From an uncultured Lachnospiraceae bacterium (GTDB lineage Bacteria > Bacillota > Clostridia > Lachnospirales > Lachnospiraceae), in assembly GCA_910588885.1 (NCBI GenBank), contig CAJUSQ010000001.1:1-58510 (forward strand): 58,510 nt of DNA, in the 5' to 3' direction. This document shows positions 23,912-31,609 of this stretch, one piece after another. The position numbers and the translations under genes were made by a program. Under the pieces are notes generated by a model. It did not search any database, was not told the origin of the DNA, and worked only from the letters and a program-made list of their open reading frames with translations. Positions within the stretch are counted from its first letter, which is position 1; each line of letters begins with the position of its first letter.

Positions 23912-26476
23912 CTACCGCCTTCCGCAGCACTGTTTGAATTTCTTGCCGCTTCCGCAGGGACAGGGATCGTTGGGATAGATTTTGGCTGCTTCCCGGCGCT
24001 TCGGGCCCCGTACGGAAGTATCGTCACGATTGGTTCCCGTCACCTTGGCTACCTGCTCCCGTTCTACTTTCTGCTCGATTTTAATATGAAGCAGCAGACG
24101 GACGGTGTCTTCCTGGATTCCGGCAATCATGCCGTCAAACATATCAAACCCGCTCATCTTATATTCTACCAGCGGGTCCCGCTGTCCGTATGCCTGCAGC
24201 CCGATTCCCTGACGCAGCTGGTCCATATCGTCAATGTGATCCATCCATTTCCGGTCAATCACCTTAAGGAGAATTACCCGCTCCAACTCACGCAGCGCTT
24301 CCGGCTCCGGGAATTCGGCCTCCTTCAGTTCATACAGCTTCACGGCCTGTTCCTTCAGACTATGCTTCAGTTCGTTGGCCTTACTGTCCTTTACCATATC
24401 CTTTGTAATCGGTTTTATGGGGATAATCGGCAAAAGCAGCTGGTTCAGCTCGTTCAGATCCCATTCCTCGCTGGACTGATCCGCAGAAATACAAGTATCC
24501 ACGGTATTTTCCACCCGGTCCGTAATCATCTTGTAAATGGCATCCCGCATACTCTCGCCATTGAGCACCTGCCGCCGTTCCTTATAAATAATCTCACGCT
24601 GCTCGTTCATCACCTGATCGTATTCCAGCAGGTTCTTACGGATTCCAAAGTTGTTGTTCTCGATTTTCGTCTGTGCCTTCTCAATGGCATTGGTCAGCAT
24701 CTTATGCTGGATCTGCTCATTTTCCGGCACTCCAAGGGCGTTAAACATGCCCATCAGCCGTTCCGATCCGAACAGGCGCATCAAATCATCCTCCAGGGAA
24801 ATATAGAACTGGGATTCTCCCGGATCTCCCTGACGCCCGCTTCGGCCCCGGAGCTGATTGTCAATACGTCTGGATTCGTGACGCTCCGTACCGATGATTT
24901 TAAGCCCCCCGGCTTCTCTTGCCGCATCATCCAGCTTGATATCCGTACCACGGCCCGCCATATTGGTGGCAATGGTTACGGCTCCGTGAACACCTGCTTC
25001 CGCTACGATCTCCGCTTCCATCTCATGGAATTTGGCATTCAGTACCTTATGGGGAATCCCCTGCCGCTTTAAAAGCCCGCTGATCTCTTCGGAAGCCTCA
25101 ATGGTAATCGTACCGACCAGCACCGGCTGTCCCTTTTCATGGGCCTTGATTATCTCCTGGATCACCGCACAAAGCTTTTCCTTCTTGGTCTTATAGACCG
25201 CATCCTGCAAATCCTCACGCATCACCGGACGGTTGGTGGGAATCTCAATAACGTCCATGCCGTAGATATCCCGGAATTCCTTTTCCTCCGTCAGGGCAGT
25301 TCCGGTCATACCGGCTTTCTTCGTGTATTTATTGAAAAAGTTCTGGAAGGTAATATTGGCCAGGGTCTTGCTCTCCCGCTTCACCTTCACATGCTCTTTT
25401 GCTTCAATGGCCTGGTGCAGCCCGTCCGAATACCGTCTGCCGGGCATGATACGTCCGGTAAACTCATCTACGATCATAACCTTATCATCCTGCACCACGT
25501 AGTCCTGATCCCGGAACATCAGGTTATGGGCCCGCAGAGCCAGAATAATATTATGCTGGATCTCCAGGTTCTCCGCGTCTGCCAGGTTCTCAATCTTGAA
25601 GAAATTCTCCACCTTCTTGACGCCTTCCGCGGTCAGATTCACTACCTTGTCCTTCTCATTGACAATGAAATCCCCGGATTCCTCGATCTCTACCCCCATC
25701 AGGGCATCCATCTTGGAAAATTCCTGGCTGGCTTCTCCCCGTTCCATCTGCCGGGCCAGAATATCGCAGGCTTCATAGAGCTTGGTGGATTTTCCGCTCT
25801 GTCCGGAAATGATCAGAGGGGTTCGGGCCTCGTCAATCAAAACCGAGTCCACCTCGTCAATAATGGCATAGTAAAGCTCCCGCTGTACCAGCTGTTCCTT
25901 ATAAATTACCATATTGTCACGAAGGTAATCGAACCCCAGTTCGTTATTTGTCACATAGGTAATATCACAGGCATAAGCCTTCCGGCGCTCATCATTGTCC
26001 ATGGAGTTCAAAACCACTCCGACAGTCAGGCCCAGGAATTCATGCACCTTTCCCATCCACTCCGCATCACGCTTCGCCAGATAGTCGTTGACCGTCACGA
26101 TATGGACGCCCTTTCCCTCCAGGGCATTCAGGTAGGCCGGAAGTGTGGATACCAGCGTCTTTCCTTCCCCGGTCTTCATCTCGGCAATTCGGCCCTGGTG
26201 CAGTACCACGCCGCCGATCAGCTGTACCCGGTAATGTTCCATACCGATCGAACGTTTGGCCGCTTCCCGCACCGTTGCATATGCTTCCGGCATCAGCTGT
26301 TCCAGGGTTTCCCCCTCTTCCAGCCGTTTCTTATATTCCTTGGTCTTCTCCCGCAGCTGCTCATCGGTCATTTCCTGCATGGTCGGCCGCAGGGCTTCGA
26401 TCTTATCTACGATTGGATTCACCAGTTTTAATTCTCTCTCACTATGTGTTCCAAAGATTTTTTCAATAAATCCCAT
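23912..26476 (-). CDS. secA: preprotein translocase ATPase SecA
   Basis: The motor that pushes unfolded precursor proteins through the SecYEG channel. It has 854 residues, a normal family length. Walker A lies in MKTGEGKTLVSTLP (about residue 100), the DEAD-type motif in DEVDSVLIDEAR, and the second helicase half contains GRGTDIKL and RGRSGRQGDPG. The C-terminus is the zinc-binding tail DPCPCGSGKKFKQCCG, which contacts SecB or the ribosome in other species. The start follows AGGAG. It has its own promoter (26528-26556) and terminator (23824-23846), so it is a single-gene unit. Confidence 0.97.
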   Translation of the reverse strand: MGFIEKIFGTHSERELKLVNPIVDKIEALRPTMQEMTDEQLREKTKEYKKRLEEGETLEQLMPEAYATVREAAKRSIGMEHYRVQLIGGVVLHQGRIAEMKTGEGKTLVSTLPAYLNALEGKGVHIVTVNDYLAKRDAEWMGKVHEFLGLTVGVVLNSMDNDERRKAYACDITYVTNNELGFDYLRDNMVIYKEQLVQRELYYAIIDEVDSVLIDEARTPLIISGQSGKSTKLYEACDILARQMERGEASQEFSKMDALMGVEIEESGDFIVNEKDKVVNLTAEGVKKVENFFKIENLADAENLEIQHNIILALRAHNLMFRDQDYVVQDDKVMIVDEFTGRIMPGRRYSDGLHQAIEAKEHVKVKRESKTLANITFQNFFNKYTKKAGMTGTALTEEKEFRDIYGMDVIEIPTNRPVMREDLQDAVYKTKKEKLCAVIQEIIKAHEKGQPVLVGTITIEASEEISGLLKRQGIPHKVLNAKFHEMEAEIVAEAGVHGAVTIATNMAGRGTDIKLDDAAREAGGLKIIGTERHESRRIDNQLRGRSGRQGDPGESQFYISLEDDLMRLFGSERLMGMFNALGVPENEQIQHKMLTNAIEKAQTKIENNNFGIRKNLLEYDQVMNEQREIIYKERRQVLNGESMRDAIYKMITDRVENTVDTCISADQSSEEWDLNELNQLLLPIIPIKPITKDMVKDSKANELKHSLKEQAVKLYELKEAEFPEPEALRELERVILLKVIDRKWMDHIDDMDQLRQGIGLQAYGQRDPLVEYKMSGFDMFDGMIAGIQEDTVRLLLHIKIEQKVEREQVAKVTGTNRDDTSVRGPKRREAAKIYPNDPCPCGSGKKFKQCCGRR

Positions 26477-26527
26477 AAATTCGCTCCTATCTTGTCCTCT
26501 TTTCCATTCGTATAGACTTTACCGATT

Positions 26528-26556
26528 ATTGTACCACTTTATAGGTATTTAAACAA
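26528..26556 (-). promoter_or_regulatory. promoter of secA
   Basis: TTGTTT (26551-26556) and TACAAT (26528-26533) on the minus strand are separated by exactly 17 nt. The predicted start near 26521 gives a leader of about 45 nt. Confidence 0.7.
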
Positions 26557-26705
26557 TAGCGAATCCCGGAAACGAATTATGAATTTTTTATGAAATCCTT
26601 CTTTTTGCATCGTTTTTGTGCTAAAATCTGTTTGTAATCCATTGATCCGGGCTTTTCAGAAGCCCTTTCACCCTACATATTTTAAGTACAGAAAGGACGA
26701 TAAAA

Positions 26706-26963
26706 ATGGGATATCAATACAAGACCCACGGCACCTGCTCCACCCTCATTGATGTAGAGCTGGACGGCAACATTGTGAAAAACGTCATCTTTACCGGAGG
26801 ATGCAACGGCAACCTTCAGGCCATTCCCAAGCTGGTTAAGGGCATGACCATCGACGAAGTAGAGGAACGTATCGGCGGCATCTCCTGCAACGGGCGGCCT
26901 ACCTCCTGCGGCGATCAGCTGGCCAAAGCCTGCCGGGCAGCTTATGAGGCTTCTTTACAGTAG
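26706..26963 (+). CDS. TSCPD domain-containing protein (TIGR03905 type)
   Basis: An 85-residue protein with the pattern of the TSCPD family: GTCSTLIDVELDGNIVKNV, a central GGCNGN, and a C-terminal SCGDQLAKACRAA. TSCPD domains also occur at the C-terminus of some class II ribonucleotide reductases, where they bear conserved cysteines. The free-standing version has no settled function. It is divergent from secA and has a GAAAGGA site about seven bases before its ATG. The adjoining inverted repeat at 27026-27073 may end its transcript. Confidence 0.85.
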   Translation: MGYQYKTHGTCSTLIDVELDGNIVKNVIFTGGCNGNLQAIPKLVKGMTIDEVEERIGGISCNGRPTSCGDQLAKACRAAYEASLQ

Positions 26964-27423
26964 CTTCCTTGCGGCAGCTTCCCTGCAAACATTACAGAAA
27001 GCCGCGCTGCCTCCGGAAATCCGGAAAAAGCCGCAGATACCTCCTGCTTTACAACACGGGATTTGCGGCTTTTCCCATGGGCTTTCCCGTTTTTTCTCAT
27101 GAGCCCGCACACCGCCGTCCCGGCTTTTGGGCCGCCCCGGCGGCTTCTGTGTCCCCGTTGTGTTCCCATTGCTACTTTGTTTTCCTTTTTCTTTACAAAA
27201 AGTACACATTTTCTTAACAATTCTCTCCCGTTTCCTACCCCTTATTGCCTTAATCCCCCTTGCATCCCCTTTTCAATTAGAAATACATCGCCTTAGATTT
27301 GATTGCAGATCTCAAAAAATCATTTATTTCCGATAATCATTTCAAATTATTCAAATAATTCATATATTTCATACAATTTCATTTTTTATTTCAATTATTT
27401 TTTAAAAAATTTAAAATTAATGC
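26964..27423. other. gene-free stretch upstream of the non-coding RNA
   Basis: No convincing gene was found on either strand. A 10-bp inverted repeat (27026-27035 with 27064-27073) followed by TTTT-CCC may be a weak terminator for the TSCPD gene. The last 110 bp are very AT-rich with A and T tracts running up to the -35 hexamer, like the UP elements that strengthen stable-RNA promoters. Confidence 0.5.
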
Positions 27424-27452
27424 TTGACATTCTTGTTTTTATCAGATATAAT
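27424..27452 (+). promoter_or_regulatory. perfect consensus sigma-A promoter of the non-coding RNA
   Basis: TTGACA (27424-27429) and TATAAT (27447-27452) are both exact consensus, with the ideal 17-nt spacer. The predicted start is near 27459. No open reading frame with a ribosome-binding site follows at a normal distance, so the product is probably a stable RNA. Confidence 0.9.
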
Positions 27453-27489
27453 AAGTTTAACAAAAACAAAGAGAGATACTTCAAACAAA

Positions 27490-27563
27490 CTAAGAAAAGG
27501 AGGTAGAGTCCAAAGGAAAGAGCATGAATTACCCCATAATCTAAGAAAGGGAGGTACGGTCCA
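27490..27563 (+). repeat. two-copy 23-nt module inside the non-coding RNA
   Basis: Positions 27490-27512 and 27541-27563 are identical at 20 of 23 bases, spaced 51 nt apart, both starting CTAAGAAA and containing GAGGTA-NN-GTCCA. Weaker similarity continues after each copy (GAAAG and a TTA-ACC-like stretch). A third copy of the 13-nt core is at 27825-27837, and a further CTAAGAAAGTAG lies at 27644-27655. Confidence 0.85.
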
Positions 27564-27855
27564 CCGAAAGCGTAAGTTTTAACCATCAGGAACCTAAGAC
27601 ACATCATTTTACAAGCCGTGACGAGAAAGCGGTTGTAGAACACCTAAGAAAGTAGCTCTTGAGCATCTGTTTTGTAAGTGAAGCCTTGAAGATGAATGAA
27701 AGAGTAAAATGATAATCCAGCCGGTTTCGTTCAGATATGGATTACATTTTGAGAGATTCAATGGTAAGAATATTCATGAAGCACAACAGAGGAAGCAATT
27801 GTTTGAATTCGATTCAGAAAGAAAGAGGTATCGTCCAATGGACAGCATAGTATAG

Positions 27856-27897
27856 AAGGCATCATCAAAGAAGTTGCGTTGATGATGCCTTTTTATT
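27856..27897 (+). terminator. intrinsic terminator of the non-coding RNA
   Basis: A perfect 13-bp stem (27856-27868 with 27879-27891, GGCATCATCAA side first) with a 10-nt loop runs into a TTTTTATTTTT tract. It is one of the clearest terminators in the window. Confidence 0.92.
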
Positions 27898-27928
27898 TTT
27901 GTTCTTATTTTCCGTTCTTTCGCCGCTG

Positions 27929-29698
27929 TTATACCGCAAACTGGCTGTTATACAGCTGTGCGTACAGTCCGTCTTTTTTCAGCAGTTCTTCGTGCGTCCC
28001 CTGCTCCATCACTTTTCCGTCCTTCATAAATAAAATCACATCCGCCGATTGAATCGTAGACAGACGGTGCGCCACGATAAAGCTGGTCCGCCCTTTCATC
28101 ATCACGGCAAAGGCATTCTGGATCTTCATTTCCGTCCGGGTATCAATGGAAGAGGTGGCCTCATCCAGAATCAGCATAGGCGGAAGGCAAAGCATCACCC
28201 TCGCAATACACAAAAGCTGTTTCTGTCCCTGGGACAGGCTACCGCCGTCTTCCCCGATAACCGTATCGTATCCTTTGGGCAGCCGTTTGATAAAGCTGTG
28301 GGCTTTTGCGGCTTTGGCCGCATTGACCAGCTCCTCTTCTGTGGCATCCGGTTTTCCCATGATCAGATTCTCCCGGATGGTCCCGGCCTTCAGCCAGGTT
28401 TCCTGTAAAACCATCCCGTAATTTTCCCGCAGGCTTTTGCGGGTGATATGGCGGATTTCCTCTCCTTCTACATAGATCGCCCCTTGATCCACATCGTAAA
28501 ACCGCATCAGCAGATTGATCAGGGTCGTCTTTCCACAGCCGGTGGGGCCAACGATTGCGACCCGCTGTCCCGGCCGGACTTGCAAATTGAAATCCTCAAT
28601 TAACTTTTGATCCGGTACATAGGAAAAATTCACATGGGAAACAGTAACTTCCCCTTTGACCTGGCTTAACCTTACAGCGTCTTCCGGCTCCGGAATCTGC
28701 GGCTCTTCTTCGATCAGGTCCAGTACCCGTCCGGCGCAGGCCAGGGCGTTCTGCAGCTCCGTTACCACACCGGAAATTTCATTGAAGGGTTTTGTATATT
28801 GGTTGGCATAGCTTAAAAAGCAGGACAGCTGTCCGACCGTAATCGCGCCCCGGATTGCGGCAAGTCCCCCTACAACACCTACTCCGGTATAGACCAGCCC
28901 GTTGATAAACCGGGTGGACGGATTTGTAATGGAGGAAAAAAACGTGGCCCGAAGTGAAAAATGGGTCAGGCGGTCATTGATTTCATCAAATCGCTCCTGC
29001 ATCCTCTTTTCCTGCCCAAATGCCTGCACTACCTTCTGGTTTCCGATCATTTCGTCGATAAAAGCTGTCTGTTCCCCTCTTGTCACCGATTGATGCTGAA
29101 ACATGGTATAAGTACGTTTTGCAATAAAGCTGGCCACAAACAGGGAAACCGGGGTAATCAGCACAACTACCAGCGTAATCCCCACATGGATGCTTAACAT
29201 AAAGCCCAGCGTTCCCACTATGGTCAATACTCCGGTAAACAGCTGTGTAAAGCCCATCAAAAGCCCGTCGGCAAACTGATCCACGTCTGCCACCACACGG
29301 CTCACCAGCTCCCCATGGGAATGGCCGTCAATATATTTCAGCGGAAGCGCCTGTATCTTCGCAAAAGCATCTTTCCGGATATCCCGGACAACGCTGTAAG
29401 TGATCTTGTTATTGCAGACATTCATCAGCCATTGAGCCAGGCCCGTAATCCCGATTACCATTCCAATCTGAAACAGGATTTTGAAAATCCCGGAAAAGTC
29501 CACGTTTCCCGGCCCCAGGATCTTGTCAATGGCATAACCGGTCAGCACCGGAACATACAGTGTGGCAAACACCGTCACTACCGCAAACAACAGTGACAAA
29601 ATCAAGATCATCCAGTATTTTTTTATATAAAGCAGTACCTTTTTCAGGGTTTGGGACTGCTTCTTTCCTGCCTGATTATGATCAGCCTGCTGCGCCAT
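27929..29698 (-). CDS. ABC exporter half-transporter, catalytic partner (TM288-like)
   Basis: A 589-residue half-transporter with six N-terminal spans and a nucleotide-binding domain. Walker A is GPTGCGKTT, Walker B is MLILDEATSSID with the catalytic Glu, and the switch His is in IVAHRLSTI. The signature is LSQGQ instead of LSGGQ. In heterodimeric exporters such as Thermotoga TM287/288, the catalytically competent subunit carries this altered signature and pairs it with the degenerate site of its partner. It overlaps the upstream partner gene by 17 nt and follows GGAGGTG. The substrate could be a drug, lipid or peptide. Confidence 0.92.
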   Translation of the reverse strand: MAQQADHNQAGKKQSQTLKKVLLYIKKYWMILILSLLFAVVTVFATLYVPVLTGYAIDKILGPGNVDFSGIFKILFQIGMVIGITGLAQWLMNVCNNKITYSVVRDIRKDAFAKIQALPLKYIDGHSHGELVSRVVADVDQFADGLLMGFTQLFTGVLTIVGTLGFMLSIHVGITLVVVLITPVSLFVASFIAKRTYTMFQHQSVTRGEQTAFIDEMIGNQKVVQAFGQEKRMQERFDEINDRLTHFSLRATFFSSITNPSTRFINGLVYTGVGVVGGLAAIRGAITVGQLSCFLSYANQYTKPFNEISGVVTELQNALACAGRVLDLIEEEPQIPEPEDAVRLSQVKGEVTVSHVNFSYVPDQKLIEDFNLQVRPGQRVAIVGPTGCGKTTLINLLMRFYDVDQGAIYVEGEEIRHITRKSLRENYGMVLQETWLKAGTIRENLIMGKPDATEEELVNAAKAAKAHSFIKRLPKGYDTVIGEDGGSLSQGQKQLLCIARVMLCLPPMLILDEATSSIDTRTEMKIQNAFAVMMKGRTSFIVAHRLSTIQSADVILFMKDGKVMEQGTHEELLKKDGLYAQLYNSQFAV

Positions 29699-31511
29699 TT
29701 AATACACCTCCTGTCCGATGATTTTCTTCCCCTTCCGTTCCGAACTCCCGGGATTCTTTTCCTTCCCCTGCCTTATCCTGATATTGGGACTCGTAGATCT
29801 CCCGGTAGGTTTGACAATTTTTTAACAAATCCTCATGCGTTCCGATTCCGGCCACTTCCCCGTCCTCCAGCACAATGATCTTATCCGCATGACGGATTGA
29901 GGAGGTTCTCTGGGATACGATAAATACCGCAGGACTGCCTTTTCTTTCCCGGATGGCGCTGCGCAGCCGGGCGTCGGTGGCATAATCCAGTGCGGAGGCG
30001 CTGTCGTCTAAAATCAGTATTTCCGGATTCCGCACCAGCGCCCGGGCAATGGTGAGCCGCTGCTTCTGTCCTCCGGAGAAATTCTTTCCACCCTGGGATA
30101 CCCCGCCGTCTATCCCGTCCTCTTTGGCAGCTACCACCTCCGAAGCCTGGGCTACATCAAGGGCTTCCGTCAATTCCTCTTCCGTAGCGTCTTCTTTCCC
30201 CCACAAGAGGTTCTCCCGGATCGTTCCCTGGAACAGCACAGCCTTCTGGAGTACGATTCCCACCCGTTTTCGCAGTTCCGAAACGGGATAGGTTTTCACA
30301 TCCCTTCCGTTGATCAGCACCTGTCCTTCCGTGGCATCGTAGAAGCGTGGAATCAGATGTACCAGGGAGGTTTTCCCGGAACCGGTTCCTCCGATGATTC
30401 CCACTGTTTCTCCCTGATTCACCGAAAAACTGATATCCGACAATGATTTATCCCCGGCATTCCGGTAGGTCAGGGAAACGTTCCGAAACTCCACAACGGG
30501 AACCGCACCGGCGGCTGCCGCCGCTTCGCTTACCGGATCGGCCGATGCCGCTTCGCTTACCTGCTGGCTGTTTTCCATTTCAAAGATCCCCTGAACCCGG
30601 TTTCCGCAGGCCACGGCCTTTGTCACCGTAATAATCAGGTTTGCCAGCTTAATCAGCTCCACTAAAATCTGGGACATATAATTGACCAGGGCCACAACCT
30701 GGCCCTGGGTCAGGATTCCGGCATCCACCCGGACGGCCCCGGTATACAGCAGTACCATCAAAGCCCCATTGATCATAATGTAGGCAACGGGATTCATAAA
30801 CGCCGTAATCCGCCCCACAAAGTTCTGCATTGCCGTCAAGTCCCGGTTGCTGCTGCCGAAACGCGCTTCTTCCTCCGTCTCCCGGTGGAAGGCCCGGATC
30901 ACCCTGACTCCGGTCAGGTTCTCCCTGGTGATGCCAAGGACCTTATCCAGCCGTTCCTGCACCTTCTTATATAAAGGAATGCTGATCAGCATAATGCCGA
31001 ACACCACCAGGGACAGCAACGGTATTACCACGGCAAAGATCAGGGCCGCTTTGACATCAATCGTGAAAGCCATAACCATGGCGCCGAACACAATAAAGGG
31101 AGATCTTAAAAACAGCCGCAGCACCAGGTTCACACCGGACTGAATCTGGTTAATATCACTGGTCATACGGGTAATCAGCGTAGAGGTCCCTATTTCATCC
31201 ACCTCGGAAAAGGAAAGGCTCTGAATATGGGCAAATAAGCTGCTGCGCAGCTTCCCGGCAAAGCCTACCGCCGCCTTGGCCGAAAAATACTGCGCCGTAA
31301 TGGAGCAGGCCAGCCCCACGATTCCAAGAGCCACCATAATCAGGCTCATCTTTATAATATAGGGCCGATCCTGATTGACAATCCCCACGTCGATCATTGC
31401 CGCCACCACCAGCGGTACAAACAGCTCAAAGGAAGCCTCCAGCATTTTAAACAAGGGCGCCAGAACCGATTCCTTTTTATAACTTTTCATATAAAACAGT
31501 AATTTTCTCAC
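29682..31511 (-). CDS. ABC exporter half-transporter, degenerate partner (TM287-like)
   Basis: A 609-residue half-transporter with six spans (starting LLFYMKSYKKESVLAPLF) and a nucleotide-binding domain. Walker A (GGTGSGKTS) and the signature (FSGGQ) are normal. The Walker B Glu is replaced by Asp (LILDDSASALD), and the switch His is a Gln (IVSQRTSSI). This is the degenerate pattern of heterodimeric type IV exporters, so it must work with the downstream protein. Translation starts at GTG, with only a distant AAGGA, next to an unusual tandem repeat in the leader. Confidence 0.92.
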   Translation of the reverse strand: MRKLLFYMKSYKKESVLAPLFKMLEASFELFVPLVVAAMIDVGIVNQDRPYIIKMSLIMVALGIVGLACSITAQYFSAKAAVGFAGKLRSSLFAHIQSLSFSEVDEIGTSTLITRMTSDINQIQSGVNLVLRLFLRSPFIVFGAMVMAFTIDVKAALIFAVVIPLLSLVVFGIMLISIPLYKKVQERLDKVLGITRENLTGVRVIRAFHRETEEEARFGSSNRDLTAMQNFVGRITAFMNPVAYIMINGALMVLLYTGAVRVDAGILTQGQVVALVNYMSQILVELIKLANLIITVTKAVACGNRVQGIFEMENSQQVSEAASADPVSEAAAAAGAVPVVEFRNVSLTYRNAGDKSLSDISFSVNQGETVGIIGGTGSGKTSLVHLIPRFYDATEGQVLINGRDVKTYPVSELRKRVGIVLQKAVLFQGTIRENLLWGKEDATEEELTEALDVAQASEVVAAKEDGIDGGVSQGGKNFSGGQKQRLTIARALVRNPEILILDDSASALDYATDARLRSAIRERKGSPAVFIVSQRTSSIRHADKIIVLEDGEVAGIGTHEDLLKNCQTYREIYESQYQDKAGEGKESREFGTEGEENHRTGGVLNGAAG

Positions 31512-31525
31512 AATTCACTCTCTTC

Positions 31526-31595
31526 CTTCCGCATTCTTTCCTGCTTCCGCATTTTTCCTGCTTTCGCATTTTTCCTGCTTCCGCATTCTTTCCTG
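31526..31595. repeat. four-copy 17-18 nt minisatellite ahead of the ABC exporter
   Basis: Four direct repeats of 18, 17, 17 and 18 nt with core CTTCCGCATT and TTTCCTG fill most of the 98-bp gap between the GH36 stop and the exporter start. On the transcribed minus strand each unit contains AGGAAA followed closely by ATG, mimicking a ribosome-binding site and start codon. Confidence 0.85.
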
Positions 31596-31609
31596 CTCCC
31601 GAAGCGACT

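Larger units (their letters stand above)
27459..27897 (+). ncRNA. large structured non-coding RNA of unrecognised family
   Basis: A transcription unit of about 440 nt with a consensus promoter and an intrinsic terminator but no credible coding frame. Complementary stretches predict a closed fold. GATACTTC (27475-27482) pairs with GAGGTATC (27825-27832), with one G-U pair, and closes the molecule. ATCATTTTAC (27603-27612) pairs perfectly with 27704-27713. TAATCCA (27713-27719) pairs with 27738-27744. GTCC-AAT-GGAC (27833-27843) forms a small hairpin. The core GAGGTANNGTCCA occurs three times (27500, 27551, 27825). It lacks the conserved motifs of RNase P RNA, tmRNA, SRP RNA and 6S RNA. Large RNA classes such as OLE, ROOL or raiA remain to be tested. 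Confidence 0.75.

Noticed and set aside
25139..26431. 430-codon plus-strand frame
   Set aside because: It lies wholly antisense to secA, whose motifs are complete.
27524..27544. Six-codon frame (MNYPII) inside the ncRNA with an AAAGGA before it
   Set aside because: It is far too short, is not repeated in the second module, and overlaps the conserved repeat structure. It could be a leader peptide only if conserved in relatives.
27395..27643. 82-codon minus-strand frame over the ncRNA promoter
   Set aside because: It runs against the consensus promoter and through the RNA repeats, with low-complexity composition and no ribosome-binding site.
27459..27897. Identity as RNase P RNA, tmRNA, SRP RNA or 6S RNA
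   Set aside because: The universal GAGGAAAGTCC/ACAGAA blocks of RNase P, the tRNA-like CCA end of tmRNA, the SRP tetraloop domain, and the size of 6S RNA are not seen.
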